Assembly (NCBI GenBank): GCA_904501935.1
Contig: CAJGDA010000020.1
Location: forward strand, 1 to 16,344
DNA: 16,344 nucleotides
From: an uncultured Methanobrevibacter sp.
GTDB lineage: Archaea > Methanobacteriota > Methanobacteria > Methanobacteriales > Methanobacteriaceae
Direction of reading: 5' to 3'
Shown: positions 7,264 to 14,646 of the stretch, in pieces
How positions within the stretch are numbered: position 1 is the first letter of the stretch
How the letters are laid out: the number at the start of each line of letters is the position of its first letter
The notes under the pieces: generated by a model
What the model was told of the DNA's origin: nothing
The model's database searches: none
The model's input: only the letters and a program-made list of their open reading frames with translations
Made by a program: the position numbers and the translations under genes

Positions 7264-8569
7264 AACTAATCATCATACCATTTAAATTTAATTTATCATT
7301 AGGAAATCTCATCTTTTCTCCATCAAATACCATGTGAATCAATGCATTTTCTTTAATTTCAAATTCATTTACACTGATATCATTATTTATTTTTGCCATT
7401 TTTCTTGTAAATGAATCCATAATATTTTCAGGAGCCTTGATGTCAAGTAATCCATCATCATAATATTTTTCTATTGCATCAACCGTTAATTTTGCCGCAT
7501 CTCCTTGACCATAAGGATTTTGTGCATTTTTCATTTTATCTGCAAAATCTTCATCATCCAATATCCTTCTAGCATTTTCCAATATGGCTTCTTTATCAGA
7601 GCCGACAAGGATATTTCCACCGGCAGTTACGGTTTCCGGTCTTTCTGTATTATACCTTAAAGTTAAAGCAGGAACATTTAATGTTATTGCTTCTTCTTGA
7701 AGACCTCCAGAATCTGTTAAAATTAAAGTTGATTTGGAAGTTAAAAGCAAGAAATCAAGATATCCTAAAGGTTTAATTATGTGAACATGGCTTAAATCAT
7801 TTAATTCATCGAACAAACCAAATATTTTAAGCGTATTTTTAGTTCTCGGATGAATTGGGAAAATTATATTCATATCATCCAACTCCCTTAAAGCTTCGAT
7901 GATATTTGTTACTCTTTGTTTGTCGTCTACATTTTCCGCCCTATGCATTGTTAATGTTAGAATATTATCCATATTTTCTATATCCAACTCTTTGAGTGAT
8001 TCTTCTTCAAAACCTCTTTTTTGAGCTATTTCCAAATGTCTGAAACAGGCATCGACAACAGTATTTCCTGTAATAAACAGATTTTTATGAGAAAAACCTT
8101 CGGCCAAAAGATTAATTGCAGATTCTTCAGTCGGAATGAAATACATTACTGAACAAACGTCAGCAGCCCTACGGTTAATTTCTTCAGGCATTGTCATGTC
8201 AAATGATCTAAGACCCGCTTCAACATGACCAACGGCAATATGTAATTTAGAAGCAACTAACGCACCGGCCAAAACTGCATTTGTATCTCCCTGAACAAGT
8301 ACGATATCTGGGTTTTCATCTAAAAGAATCTCTTCTATGCCCTTCATCATCAAACCTGTTTGTTTTCCATGAGTTCCAGAGCCAACATGAATATTGTAAT
8401 CAGGAGTTGGAATTTCCAAATCCTTAAAAAAGGCATCTGACATTTCTTCATCATAATGTTGGCCAGTATGTAAAACAACTTGATTAATTCCTCTTTTGGA
8501 GATTTCATCAATGATAGGGGCCATTTTAATAATTTCGGGCCGAGTTCCTAAAATAGTTGCTATCTTCAT
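7247..8569 (-). CDS. wecB: UDP-N-acetylglucosamine 2-epimerase (non-hydrolysing), with C-terminal extension
   Basis: Interconverts UDP-GlcNAc and UDP-ManNAc, a precursor for N-acetylmannosaminuronic acid in archaeal glycans and wall polymers. The catalytic domain is complete: ILGTRPEIIKMAPII at 6-20, HTGQHYD at 34-40, QGDTNAV at 93-99, GHVEAGLRS at 114-122, PEEINRR at 128-134, and LTDSGGLQEEA in the second half. The enzyme domain seems to end near residue 373 (AAKLTVDAIEKYYDDG). About 67 more residues follow that are not part of the usual 360-380-residue enzyme and that I do not recognise. The start has GTGAT at normal distance, and an AT-rich TATA-like stretch lies just upstream. It heads the wecB-mfnD-mfnF operon. 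Confidence 0.93.
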   Translation of the reverse strand: MKIATILGTRPEIIKMAPIIDEISKRGINQVVLHTGQHYDEEMSDAFFKDLEIPTPDYNIHVGSGTHGKQTGLMMKGIEEILLDENPDIVLVQGDTNAVLAGALVASKLHIAVGHVEAGLRSFDMTMPEEINRRAADVCSVMYFIPTEESAINLLAEGFSHKNLFITGNTVVDACFRHLEIAQKRGFEEESLKELDIENMDNILTLTMHRAENVDDKQRVTNIIEALRELDDMNIIFPIHPRTKNTLKIFGLFDELNDLSHVHIIKPLGYLDFLLLTSKSTLILTDSGGLQEEAITLNVPALTLRYNTERPETVTAGGNILVGSDKEAILENARRILDDEDFADKMKNAQNPYGQGDAAKLTVDAIEKYYDDGLLDIKAPENIMDSFTRKMAKINNDISVNEFEIKENALIHMVFDGEKMRFPNDKLNLNGMMISYDKRK

Positions 8570-8700
8570 AATATCACTAAATATAATATATTTGTTAATA
8601 GTTTAAAATTTTTATGGAATTATAATCTTTTAGAAAAAATTAGGAAAAAATGAATTTTCAAAATTTAGAGAAACTATGATTAAAAAATAAAAATTATTTT

Positions 8701-8719
8701 AAAAAAAATAAAAAAAAAC
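8701..8719 (-). terminator. Oligo-T terminator after the secreted-protein gene
   Basis: Minus strand reads nine T, one A and eight T beginning about 22 bases after the stop codon. This is a strong archaeal T-tract terminator. The remaining gap to wecB (8570-8700) is A/T-rich and holds the wecB promoter. Confidence 0.55.
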
Positions 8720-8741
8720 ATCTAATTTAGTCAGAAATTAC

Positions 8742-9200
8742 TTAATTTTCTGCAACGAATAATTGTCCTGCAGTTGTATTGAATGCTACTCCAGTTATCT
8801 TCAAATCATCTGGTGAGCCACCAGTTAACTTATAATTTTGTTTAGTGTTTTTGATATGCAATGTGTCACCGTCTATTTTAGCATCAGCAACACCATCATA
8901 AGTCCATAAAGTAATTTTTATTGAATTACCACAAGTCATATTAAGAATATGTGTTGTATTCTTATCCTCAATAGCTTTATTTAATGAGTCTTTATCTTGT
9001 GCAGACAAAGCGGAAATGTCAACATCAATATCTGATGTGAACTTAAGGTTTCCTGTTGACTGGTCATAAGAAGTTACGTCTATAGTACTGTGGGTAATCT
9101 CGCCAATATTTATCGGTGCTAAACTAGCACTTACTACACTTAAACCAACGCAAAGTGTTACTAAAATTAATCCAATCCCTAAAATTTTTTTAAAGTTCAT
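8742..9200 (-). CDS. Small secreted protein of unknown function
   Basis: I do not recognise the family. The 152 residues begin with a clear Sec signal peptide: a basic start (NFKK), a hydrophobic core (about 6-22) and a probable cleavage site after VSA (residue 25). C17 is inside the hydrophobic stretch without a good lipobox, so the product is likely released or wall-bound rather than lipid-anchored. The mature part has alternating hydrophobic/polar segments suggesting beta-strands, one cysteine and several NxT/S sequons (for example NTT and NMT), which could be N-glycosylated in an archaeon. ATG 9200 has an ideal GGTGAT site. It is monocistronic, with its own TATA box, an AGTAWTACT element near the start of transcription and a strong terminator. 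Confidence 0.75.
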   Translation of the reverse strand: MNFKKILGIGLILVTLCVGLSVVSASLAPINIGEITHSTIDVTSYDQSTGNLKFTSDIDVDISALSAQDKDSLNKAIEDKNTTHILNMTCGNSIKITLWTYDGVADAKIDGDTLHIKNTKQNYKLTGGSPDDLKITGVAFNTTAGQLFVAEN

Positions 9201-9240
9201 TTAATCACCTTTTTATGTGACTTAAATTAGATGTACTGTA

Positions 9241-9249
9241 AGTAATACT
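9241..9249. promoter_or_regulatory. Single AGTAWTACT element in the secreted-protein promoter
   Basis: AGTAATACT (flanked to AAGTAATACTT at 9240-9250), centred about 22 bp downstream of the minus-strand TATA box TTTATATA (9263-9270). It would therefore cover the transcription start. It is the same word as the paired elements near dppA and dppD. Confidence 0.45.
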
Positions 9250-9262
9250 TTGTTTTTAGTAT

Positions 9263-9270
9263 TATATAAA
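9263..9270 (-). promoter_or_regulatory. TATA box of the secreted-protein gene
   Basis: Minus-strand TTTATATA, 63 bp before the start codon, predicting a leader of roughly 40 bases that includes the GGTGAT site. Upstream of it (9280-9296) the minus strand carries a T-rich run that probably terminates truA. Confidence 0.5.
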
Positions 9271-9341
9271 GAAATCATTAAAAATAGAAAAAAATTTTAG
9301 AATATGATTATAATAATATTATTTTGTAAAATATTTATTAC

Positions 9342-10202
9342 TTAAATCAAATCATTTAAACTCTTTACCATCGATTCGCGAATTGCATATCTTTTTTGTA
9401 AATCGCTTAGAGAATCAACCAAAACCCGCCTAAATCGCTCACAGGCATAATCATCATATGTAAATTTAATTCCATCATACTGAATGTCCATTAAAATCAA
9501 ATATTCCGCTTCCATTACTTTAATATATGCTCTTGGTTCATCTTCAGCAGGATTTAACAAGCGTTCCACTTCGTCCAAGTCCATCTTCCCAATAGCCACA
9601 TCTACAAAAACCCTCATCATTTTTCTTACCATATTCCATAAGAAAGACTCTCCATAAATATCAACAAAAATCGGCGAAATTGTATCATGCAAATTTGGGA
9701 ATTCCTTTTTGTGGTAATCATCCAGATTTACTTTTGTGACTTTAATATCATCGATTGTTCTTGTAGTAGTCTTTTGAAATCTTTTAGTAAAATTAGTGAA
9801 GTTATGAGTTCCTTTAAACAGTTCTGCAACTTCATTAAGTTTATCAACATCCAAATCTTGAAACAACATATACCGATATTGCCTCATTTGAGCATATCTT
9901 GGCTTGAACGCATATCGAACAGGAGCACTGGCTAAAATTTGAATATCGTCAGGCAAGGAATTGTTGATTTCATTGACACGAACCTCTTTTTCTGATTGAA
10001 AGCTGATTACATTGCCTAAACTGTGAACACCCGCATCAGTTCTGCCAGCTATTCTGAATCTGGACTTTTTCAAATCATCAATGTAGTCGAGTTTGCGTAA
10101 ATGGTATATCAATTCCTCTTCAACAGTCCTTAATTTGGGCTGTCTTTGAAAACCGTGAAAATTAGTTCCAATATATCCAATTTTTAGTGCTGTCCTCTTC
10201 AT
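9342..10202 (-). CDS. truA: tRNA pseudouridine synthase A
   Basis: Converts uridine to pseudouridine in the tRNA anticodon stem-loop (positions 38-40 in the bacterial enzyme). The catalytic aspartate is in GRTDAGVHS (D56), preceded by the TruA opening KIGYIGTNFHGFQRQP; SFLWNMVRKMMR in the second half is the other conserved block. I place the start at ATG 10202 (MKRTALKIG, 286 residues), where archaeal homologues begin, not at the GTG 18 bases upstream. Neither has a ribosome binding site. A TATA-like TTTTATAT about 20 bases upstream of the ATG suggests a leaderless or nearly leaderless mRNA; that is inference. Confidence 0.94.
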   Translation of the reverse strand: MKRTALKIGYIGTNFHGFQRQPKLRTVEEELIYHLRKLDYIDDLKKSRFRIAGRTDAGVHSLGNVISFQSEKEVRVNEINNSLPDDIQILASAPVRYAFKPRYAQMRQYRYMLFQDLDVDKLNEVAELFKGTHNFTNFTKRFQKTTTRTIDDIKVTKVNLDDYHKKEFPNLHDTISPIFVDIYGESFLWNMVRKMMRVFVDVAIGKMDLDEVERLLNPAEDEPRAYIKVMEAEYLILMDIQYDGIKFTYDDYACERFRRVLVDSLSDLQKRYAIRESMVKSLNDLI

Positions 10203-10234
10203 TGATATAATATTAAGCACAATATAAAATAAGT

Positions 10235-10257
10235 TTTTAGGAAATCAATCCCTAAAA
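10235..10257 (-). terminator. Possible hairpin terminator after GNAT1
   Basis: TTTTAGG (10235-10241) and CCTAAAA (10251-10257) form a 7-bp stem with a 9-base loop, starting right after the GNAT1 stop on the minus strand. It is followed by ACTTATTTT, only a modest T-run, so termination may be incomplete. Confidence 0.35.
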
Positions 10258-10764
10258 TTAAAATAGATTTTTTACCATATGATTGGTTTCATCATAGTCA
10301 TCTTCTTCGACAGTTATTTCATAACCGCAAGATTTCCAAAATGCAGGTGCGGCTTCAAGATATCTGTGAGTATGCAAATATATTCTAACATAACCTTTTT
10401 CACGCGCAAAGTCTTCCATAGAAGTTACAAGTCTGCGTGCCAGTCCATGTCTCCTATACTCTTCATCAACCATCAACCTCCAAATGCTTGCAGTATCTTC
10501 TTTTGTGTATACTCCTTTGAAAAATTCGTAATCCCTGTCATATGCCCTTAATGCTGCTGTTGCAACTATCGTATCATCATCATAAGCTACAAAAAATGTA
10601 TTGTTAGGAGGTGAAATATAATATTCTTTAATCCCTTCAATATCATAATGAAATTCTGGTGTAGGACCAATATCATAGACCTTTTTGATTTGACCATATA
10701 AAAAATCTTTCGCTTCTTCAATCTCTAAAGGATTATCGCTAAGTTCCTTAATTGTAAAATTCAT
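10258..10764 (-). CDS. GNAT-family N-acetyltransferase (copy 1)
   Basis: Acetyl-CoA-dependent N-acetyltransferase; substrate unknown. The 168 residues carry the GNAT acetyl-CoA loop RRHGLA (104-109) after the strand IWRLMVDEEY, then helix and strand elements ending YLHTHRYLEAAPAFWKSCGYEI. The stretch FHYDIEGIKEYYISPPNNTFFVAY is shared with the second GNAT near the window end (about 187 residues), so the two are paralogues. ATG 10764 has AAGTGAT upstream. It follows dppC by 45 bp, separated by a hairpin plus T-run (10776-10810). No separate TATA box is obvious, so it may be expressed by read-through from the dpp operon. Acetylation of an imported compound is a possible role; nothing in the sequence proves it. 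Confidence 0.87.
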   Translation of the reverse strand: MNFTIKELSDNPLEIEEAKDFLYGQIKKVYDIGPTPEFHYDIEGIKEYYISPPNNTFFVAYDDDTIVATAALRAYDRDYEFFKGVYTKEDTASIWRLMVDEEYRRHGLARRLVTSMEDFAREKGYVRIYLHTHRYLEAAPAFWKSCGYEITVEEDDYDETNHMVKNLF

Positions 10765-10775
10765 AATATCACTTA

Positions 10776-10810
10776 AAAAAAAATAATAGAGAAATTTTTT
10801 AAATTTCTCT
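10776..10810 (-). terminator. Hairpin and T-run between dppC and GNAT1
   Basis: AGAGAAATTT (10788-10797) and AAATTTCTCT (10801-10810) form a perfect 10-bp stem with a 3-base loop, overlapping the dppC stop codon. On the minus strand it is followed closely by nine T. This is the best intrinsic-terminator-like structure in the window and would end or attenuate the dppABC transcript ahead of GNAT1. Confidence 0.6.
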
Positions 10811-11667
10811 TATTCTTGCGCGGTTTCAGGATTGAGTAATTTTTCGACATTTTCACCGATGAAATCAAATAGCAATACAACAATTAATAATGACATACCC
10901 GGGTAAAATGCCAGCCACCAATATCCTGAGGATAAGTAGTGCATAGATTCTGATAAGATTACACCAATAGCAGGTTCATGAGGAGGTAAACCGAATCCTA
11001 AAAATGTAATCGCTGCTTCGTGCATAATTGCATGAGGGAACATTAAGATTACACCTACAATAATCTGTGAAACAATTAATGGAAGAATATGTTTTGTAGC
11101 AATCCACATTTTTGATCTACCAAGATTTTCTGCTAAGCTAATGTATTCTTTGGTTCTGATTTCTTTTACTTCAGATCTTAAAACCCTTGCAAGGGGAGTC
11201 CAATGTGTTAGTCCAACACCCATAATTACACCGAATACTCCACCACCAAACATGATGGAAACCAGAATGATTAAAAGAATGTGAGGTATTGAACCGAATA
11301 AGTCTATGATTCCAGCAACACATTCGTCAGCAAATTTATTGAAACTTGAGAATAACCCTAAGGTTATTGAAATAAAAGTACTTACAACAGATGCAATGAA
11401 ACCTACCATAATACTTAATCCAAGACCTGCAATAGTTCGTTGAAACATATCTCTTCCCATCCAATCAGTGCCGAAAAGATGTTCTAAAGAAGGCATTTGG
11501 TTAGCATCAACAAAACTTGTTGGTATGTCTTTAATAAAATAACCTGAAATAAATATTGATACAATAACTAAAGTGGAAAGAGCAATAATGACCAAAGTTT
11601 TTGTTCTGAGATTTGCAGGATATAGAAACCACTGCTTTTTATCATCAGTTTCTCTTTTCTTAATCAT
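10810..11667 (-). CDS. dppC: ABC importer permease, DppC/NikC family
   Basis: Inner-membrane permease subunit of a peptide/nickel-type importer. It carries the family's N-terminal signature LFGTDWMGRDMFQRTIAG, about six membrane helices, and the cytoplasmic ATPase-docking (EAA) loop in VKEIRTKEYISLAENLGRSK. The C-terminal part (HEAAITFLGFGLPPHEPAIG) is typical of DppC. I place the start at ATG 11667 (MIKKRETDDKK, 285 residues). AAGGAG (11678-11683) and AGTGA lie just upstream, and the start overlaps the dppB stop by 8 bp. An in-frame TTG 30 bases further upstream would lie inside dppB and has no such support. It pairs with DppB to form the channel; the ATPase DppD is encoded 4.4 kb away on the other strand. 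Confidence 0.92.
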   Translation of the reverse strand: MIKKRETDDKKQWFLYPANLRTKTLVIIALSTLVIVSIFISGYFIKDIPTSFVDANQMPSLEHLFGTDWMGRDMFQRTIAGLGLSIMVGFIASVVSTFISITLGLFSSFNKFADECVAGIIDLFGSIPHILLIILVSIMFGGGVFGVIMGVGLTHWTPLARVLRSEVKEIRTKEYISLAENLGRSKMWIATKHILPLIVSQIIVGVILMFPHAIMHEAAITFLGFGLPPHEPAIGVILSESMHYLSSGYWWLAFYPGMSLLIVVLLFDFIGENVEKLLNPETAQE

Positions 11668-12649
11668 TAAATTCACTCTCCTTAATTCTTGGATCAATCA
11701 AGTAATAAGATAAATCCGCAAGTAAGTTACCGACAAATACAAATATTGCACTAAATATCACAATTCCTAAAAATAGTGGAACATCACTGTTAAGGCCTGC
11801 TGCCACTGCAGTCTGCCCGATACCAGGATATGAGAATACCTGTTCTACAAGAACAGCCCCCCCAAATAATTCGCTGAAAGATAAGAATTGTAAAGTTACT
11901 GCAGGTAACAGAATATTTCTTAATCCATGATTTTTTACTAAATCCCAACCTTTTTCACCTCTAGATTTTGCAAACAATACATAATCAGAAGATAAAACTT
12001 GGATTAATTCATTACGTGTATACATTGCAATTGGTGCTAAACCTACAAGGCTCAATGTTAGTGCCGGCAAGACCAGTCTTGACGCCCATTCCATGAATGT
12101 TGCATCGGTACTTTTTACACCAATTGGAACACCAAAACCTATTGGGAACCAACCTAAATAAACAGCAAATACCATTAATACAAGCATTCCCACCCAAAAA
12201 GATGGTGCAGATTGAATTGCATAACAGTAAACTTTAACTGCTTTATCAATCCAGGACCCTTTATTTTTACCAGCTACAACACCCATTGCAAAACCAATGA
12301 GTCCACTAAATATCCATGAAATGGCCATTAATACCATTGATGCAGAAGCTTTATCAATTATAATATCAATAACTGGTGCACGATATATTAAAGATGTTCC
12401 TAAATCAAAATGTATTAAATCCATTAACCAATGGAAAATTTTTGTAGGCAATGGAACATTAGTACCAAAATAATTTTGAAGAATCTGCCTTTGTGCTTCT
12501 GATACTGCAGCTTGCCTTAAATAAGCATTAACCGGATCAATAGGGGATAAATCTATTAATATGAAACTAAAAATTGAAACAACAATCATTAATACTATAA
12601 AACGTACTAATTTGTAACCAAAAAATTTTAATAATTGATTTTTATTCAA
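11660..12649 (-). CDS. dppB: ABC importer permease, DppB/NikB family
   Basis: Membrane permease partner of DppC. Family features: a first helix followed by LSPIDPVNAYL, a loop with FGTNVPLPTKIFHWLMDLIHFDLGTS, then further helices and the EAA loop NELIQVLSSDYVLFAKSRGEKGWD, ending with VEQVFSYPGIGQTAVAA as in other DppB proteins. No ATG is available at the N-terminus. I place the start at TTG 12649 (reading MNKNQLLKFFGYK, 329 residues) because AAGGGGG lies nine bases upstream; a TTG at 12670 overlaps that site and is less likely. It begins 59 bp after dppA and overlaps dppC. The substrate cannot be read from the permease. Confidence 0.92.
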   Translation of the reverse strand: MNKNQLLKFFGYKLVRFIVLMIVVSIFSFILIDLSPIDPVNAYLRQAAVSEAQRQILQNYFGTNVPLPTKIFHWLMDLIHFDLGTSLIYRAPVIDIIIDKASASMVLMAISWIFSGLIGFAMGVVAGKNKGSWIDKAVKVYCYAIQSAPSFWVGMLVLMVFAVYLGWFPIGFGVPIGVKSTDATFMEWASRLVLPALTLSLVGLAPIAMYTRNELIQVLSSDYVLFAKSRGEKGWDLVKNHGLRNILLPAVTLQFLSFSELFGGAVLVEQVFSYPGIGQTAVAAGLNSDVPLFLGIVIFSAIFVFVGNLLADLSYYLIDPRIKESEFND

Positions 12650-12675
12650 GTAAATAAACCCCCTTAACAATTTTT

Positions 12676-12699
12676 AAAAAAAAATAAAAAAGGAAAAAA
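12676..12699 (-). terminator. T-rich tract in the dppA-dppB gap
   Basis: On the minus strand the gap between dppA and dppB holds T6, CC, T6, A, T9 in close succession. As an archaeal T-tract this may terminate part of the transcripts after dppA, giving more binding protein than permease, a common arrangement for importers. No hairpin is evident. Confidence 0.35.
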
Positions 12700-12708
12700 G
12701 ATATTTAA

Positions 12709-14331
12709 TTAAGCTGTGGAATTGGTTCTAGTCCAATCACAGATGTTAATCAATATATCGTTTCCTAAGCCATCAGGTTGTTTACCAATGTCTATTCCAT
12801 TTTTAATGAAATAGTTGTAGTCATAGTTTACAAGCCATGCAAATGGAGCATCACCAGCAGGACCCCAACCTCCGCCATTAACGAGAGCTGATTGAGACCA
12901 TAATGTGTTAGCTGCTTTTAAATCACTTGAATGCATTGCATCATCCATTAATTTGTCTGAAGCGGTGTTGTTATATAAACCTGGGTTCATGTAGAATCCA
13001 TCAGCTTCTTTACTGTGATATTGTTGATAGATAGATTTATATGGATCTGGAGAAGTTTGTTGCATTACTGCAGCTGAAGCGTACATATTATTATAAATAG
13101 TGTCCCAGTCAGCACCGACTAATTTAACTTCAATTCCAAGTTCTTTTGCTTGTTCAGCGAATACAGTTGCTAGAGATTGTCTGTCAAGGTAATCTGGTGG
13201 ATAGTATAAATCAAATGATGCTTTTAATCCATCTTTTTCGACAATTCCATCGCCATCTTTGTCTTCCCATCCGCCATCTTTTAAGATTTGTTTAGCTTTA
13301 TTAACATCACCATCTTGAACTTTAGCATCAGGGTTTGCGTAATCTCTTGTATCTACACTGGTAAATTCAGGAGTAGCATGTCCTGAGAATATCTCGTCAC
13401 ACATTGTTTGACGGTTAACACCGACATTTAATGCTTCTCTGATTGCTTTATCAGCAGTTACATTATTACCTATTTTGACTGTTCCATTCCATGTCTCACC
13501 AGTATCATTTTGATATGGGAAGGATATACCTTGTGCCCTACCAGCGGATTTTTCTACAAATTGGTATCCATCAACAGTTTGATTTAATGCAGAAGTTGCT
13601 ACAGGAACTACATCCACATCACCAGATTTAGCTAATTCTAACCAGGTTGCTTCTTCAGGGAATAATAAGGTAATTTGAGTAAAGAATGGTTTTTTATCAT
13701 AATAGTTATCATTGATTTTGAATATTGCTTGTTGACCTTTATCCCAGTGGTCTAATACATAAGGTCCAGTACCAATTGGGTTGGAACCATAACTTTCATT
13801 GTTATAGGAATCAGATGGTACAATACCAACATATCTTAAATCATAAATGAATGTTGATCTAGGTTCAACCAAAGTAAATTCGACAGTTTTGTTATCCTTA
13901 GCTTCGATTTTTTCAATATTTGTTAAGTCTAACTCAGATTCAGTACTTTTTGCAGTATTAAATGTGAATGCAACATCTTCTGCATCAAAAGTAGAGTTGT
14001 CTGAGAATTTGACATCATCTCTTACATTTACAGTCCATTTTTTTCCATCACTACTAATTGAATAATTTGTAGCAAGATCCGGAACTATTTCACCACTGCT
14101 ATTTGTTTTAAATAAACAGCTTTGTACTAACGGATTATAATTTTGGTGTCCACAACCCCAACCAACGAGAGGGCTGAAACCTGCTTCAGGTTCTTTAATG
14201 TTACTGTGTGCGGCAACAGTTAAATGAGTAGGGTCATCATCGTGATTTCCTCCCATCAATGCCATAGCAGCTCCAACAATAACAAGAATTGCAGCAACAG
14301 CACCAATAATCATCATTGTTTTTTTATCCAT
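12709..14331 (-). CDS. dppA: ABC importer substrate-binding protein, DppA/NikA family (SBP_bac_5)
   Basis: Extracellular solute-binding protein of a peptide/nickel-family importer. The 540 residues begin with an uncleaved-looking membrane anchor (about 7-26) with no lipobox cysteine, followed by a short acidic spacer and the binding domain from LTVAAHSN (37). Family blocks include FKTNSSGEIVPDLATNYSISSDGKKW, GTGPYVLDHW and INDNYYDKKPFF. The segment EAGFSPLVGWGCGH (49-62) resembles the xxGFDPxxGWG opening that I associate with bacterial nickel or metallophore binding proteins rather than oligopeptide ones, so nickel or a metal chelate is a candidate ligand; confidence in that is low. ATG 14331 has GGTGA at 14338-14342. 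It heads dppABC, and its promoter contains the paired AGTAWTACT operator. Confidence 0.92.
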   Translation of the reverse strand: MDKKTMMIIGAVAAILVIVGAAMALMGGNHDDDPTHLTVAAHSNIKEPEAGFSPLVGWGCGHQNYNPLVQSCLFKTNSSGEIVPDLATNYSISSDGKKWTVNVRDDVKFSDNSTFDAEDVAFTFNTAKSTESELDLTNIEKIEAKDNKTVEFTLVEPRSTFIYDLRYVGIVPSDSYNNESYGSNPIGTGPYVLDHWDKGQQAIFKINDNYYDKKPFFTQITLLFPEEATWLELAKSGDVDVVPVATSALNQTVDGYQFVEKSAGRAQGISFPYQNDTGETWNGTVKIGNNVTADKAIREALNVGVNRQTMCDEIFSGHATPEFTSVDTRDYANPDAKVQDGDVNKAKQILKDGGWEDKDGDGIVEKDGLKASFDLYYPPDYLDRQSLATVFAEQAKELGIEVKLVGADWDTIYNNMYASAAVMQQTSPDPYKSIYQQYHSKEADGFYMNPGLYNNTASDKLMDDAMHSSDLKAANTLWSQSALVNGGGWGPAGDAPFAWLVNYDYNYFIKNGIDIGKQPDGLGNDILINICDWTRTNSTA

Positions 14332-14369
14332 AACTTTTCACCATTATCCATAATTCATATTAAAATAGG

Positions 14370-14410
14370 AGTATTACTTTTTTTATAAAAAATACTTAAT
14401 TAGTAATACT
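14370..14410. promoter_or_regulatory. Paired AGTAWTACT operator upstream of dppA
   Basis: AGTATTACT (14370-14378) and AGTAATACT (14402-14410) form GTATTAC-N25-GTAATAC, centres 32 bp apart, about three helical turns. Between them the minus strand has a TATA-like TTTTTTATAAAAAA (about 14379-14392), placed to start transcription near 14360. A regulator bound at both sites would sandwich the dppA promoter. The same pair with the same spacing lies at 15938-15978. Confidence 0.6.
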
Positions 14411-14525
14411 TATTAAAATTATTTTAATATTTAATAATACTTTATAAAGATATATATAAAAATATATTTATTACTTATAAAATTTGATTGATAAATTTAA
14501 AGTTTAAAAAAACAAATATTGAATA

Positions 14526-14609
14526 ATGAACATCATCCAATATCTCGAACATGACATATACAAATTATTAAAAATTAAAAACAAAAGTAATACAAATGAA
14601 AAATCATAA
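14526..14609 (+). CDS. Candidate 27-residue small ORF
   Basis: ATG to TAA frame starting MNIIQYLEHDIYKLLKIK and continuing with a polar, lysine/asparagine-rich tail. The first 18 residues could form an amphipathic helix. Its first half (CATCATCC, CTCGAACATGAC) is less A/T-rich than the surrounding gap, and TATA-like elements lie 45-80 bp upstream. There is no ribosome binding site and I do not recognise the peptide. It may be chance. Confidence 0.18.
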   Translation: MNIIQYLEHDIYKLLKIKNKSNTNEKS

Positions 14610-14638
14610 TATGATTGAAAGTTAATACTTACTTAAAT

Positions 14639-14646
14639 TTTAAATA
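14639..14646 (+). promoter_or_regulatory. TATA box of the QueG-like gene
   Basis: TTTAAATA centred about 27 bp before the ATG at 14670. Archaeal transcription would then begin at or within a base or two of the start codon, which fits the absence of a ribosome binding site: a leaderless mRNA is predicted. Confidence 0.45.

Noticed and set aside
12012..12197. 61-codon minus-strand frame inside dppB
   Set aside because: Alternate-frame shadow of a conserved permease domain.
14371..14409. Naming the paired operator a NikR site outright
   Set aside because: Half-site resemblance only; the 25-base spacer is longer than bacterial NikR operators I know and no regulator gene is in the window.
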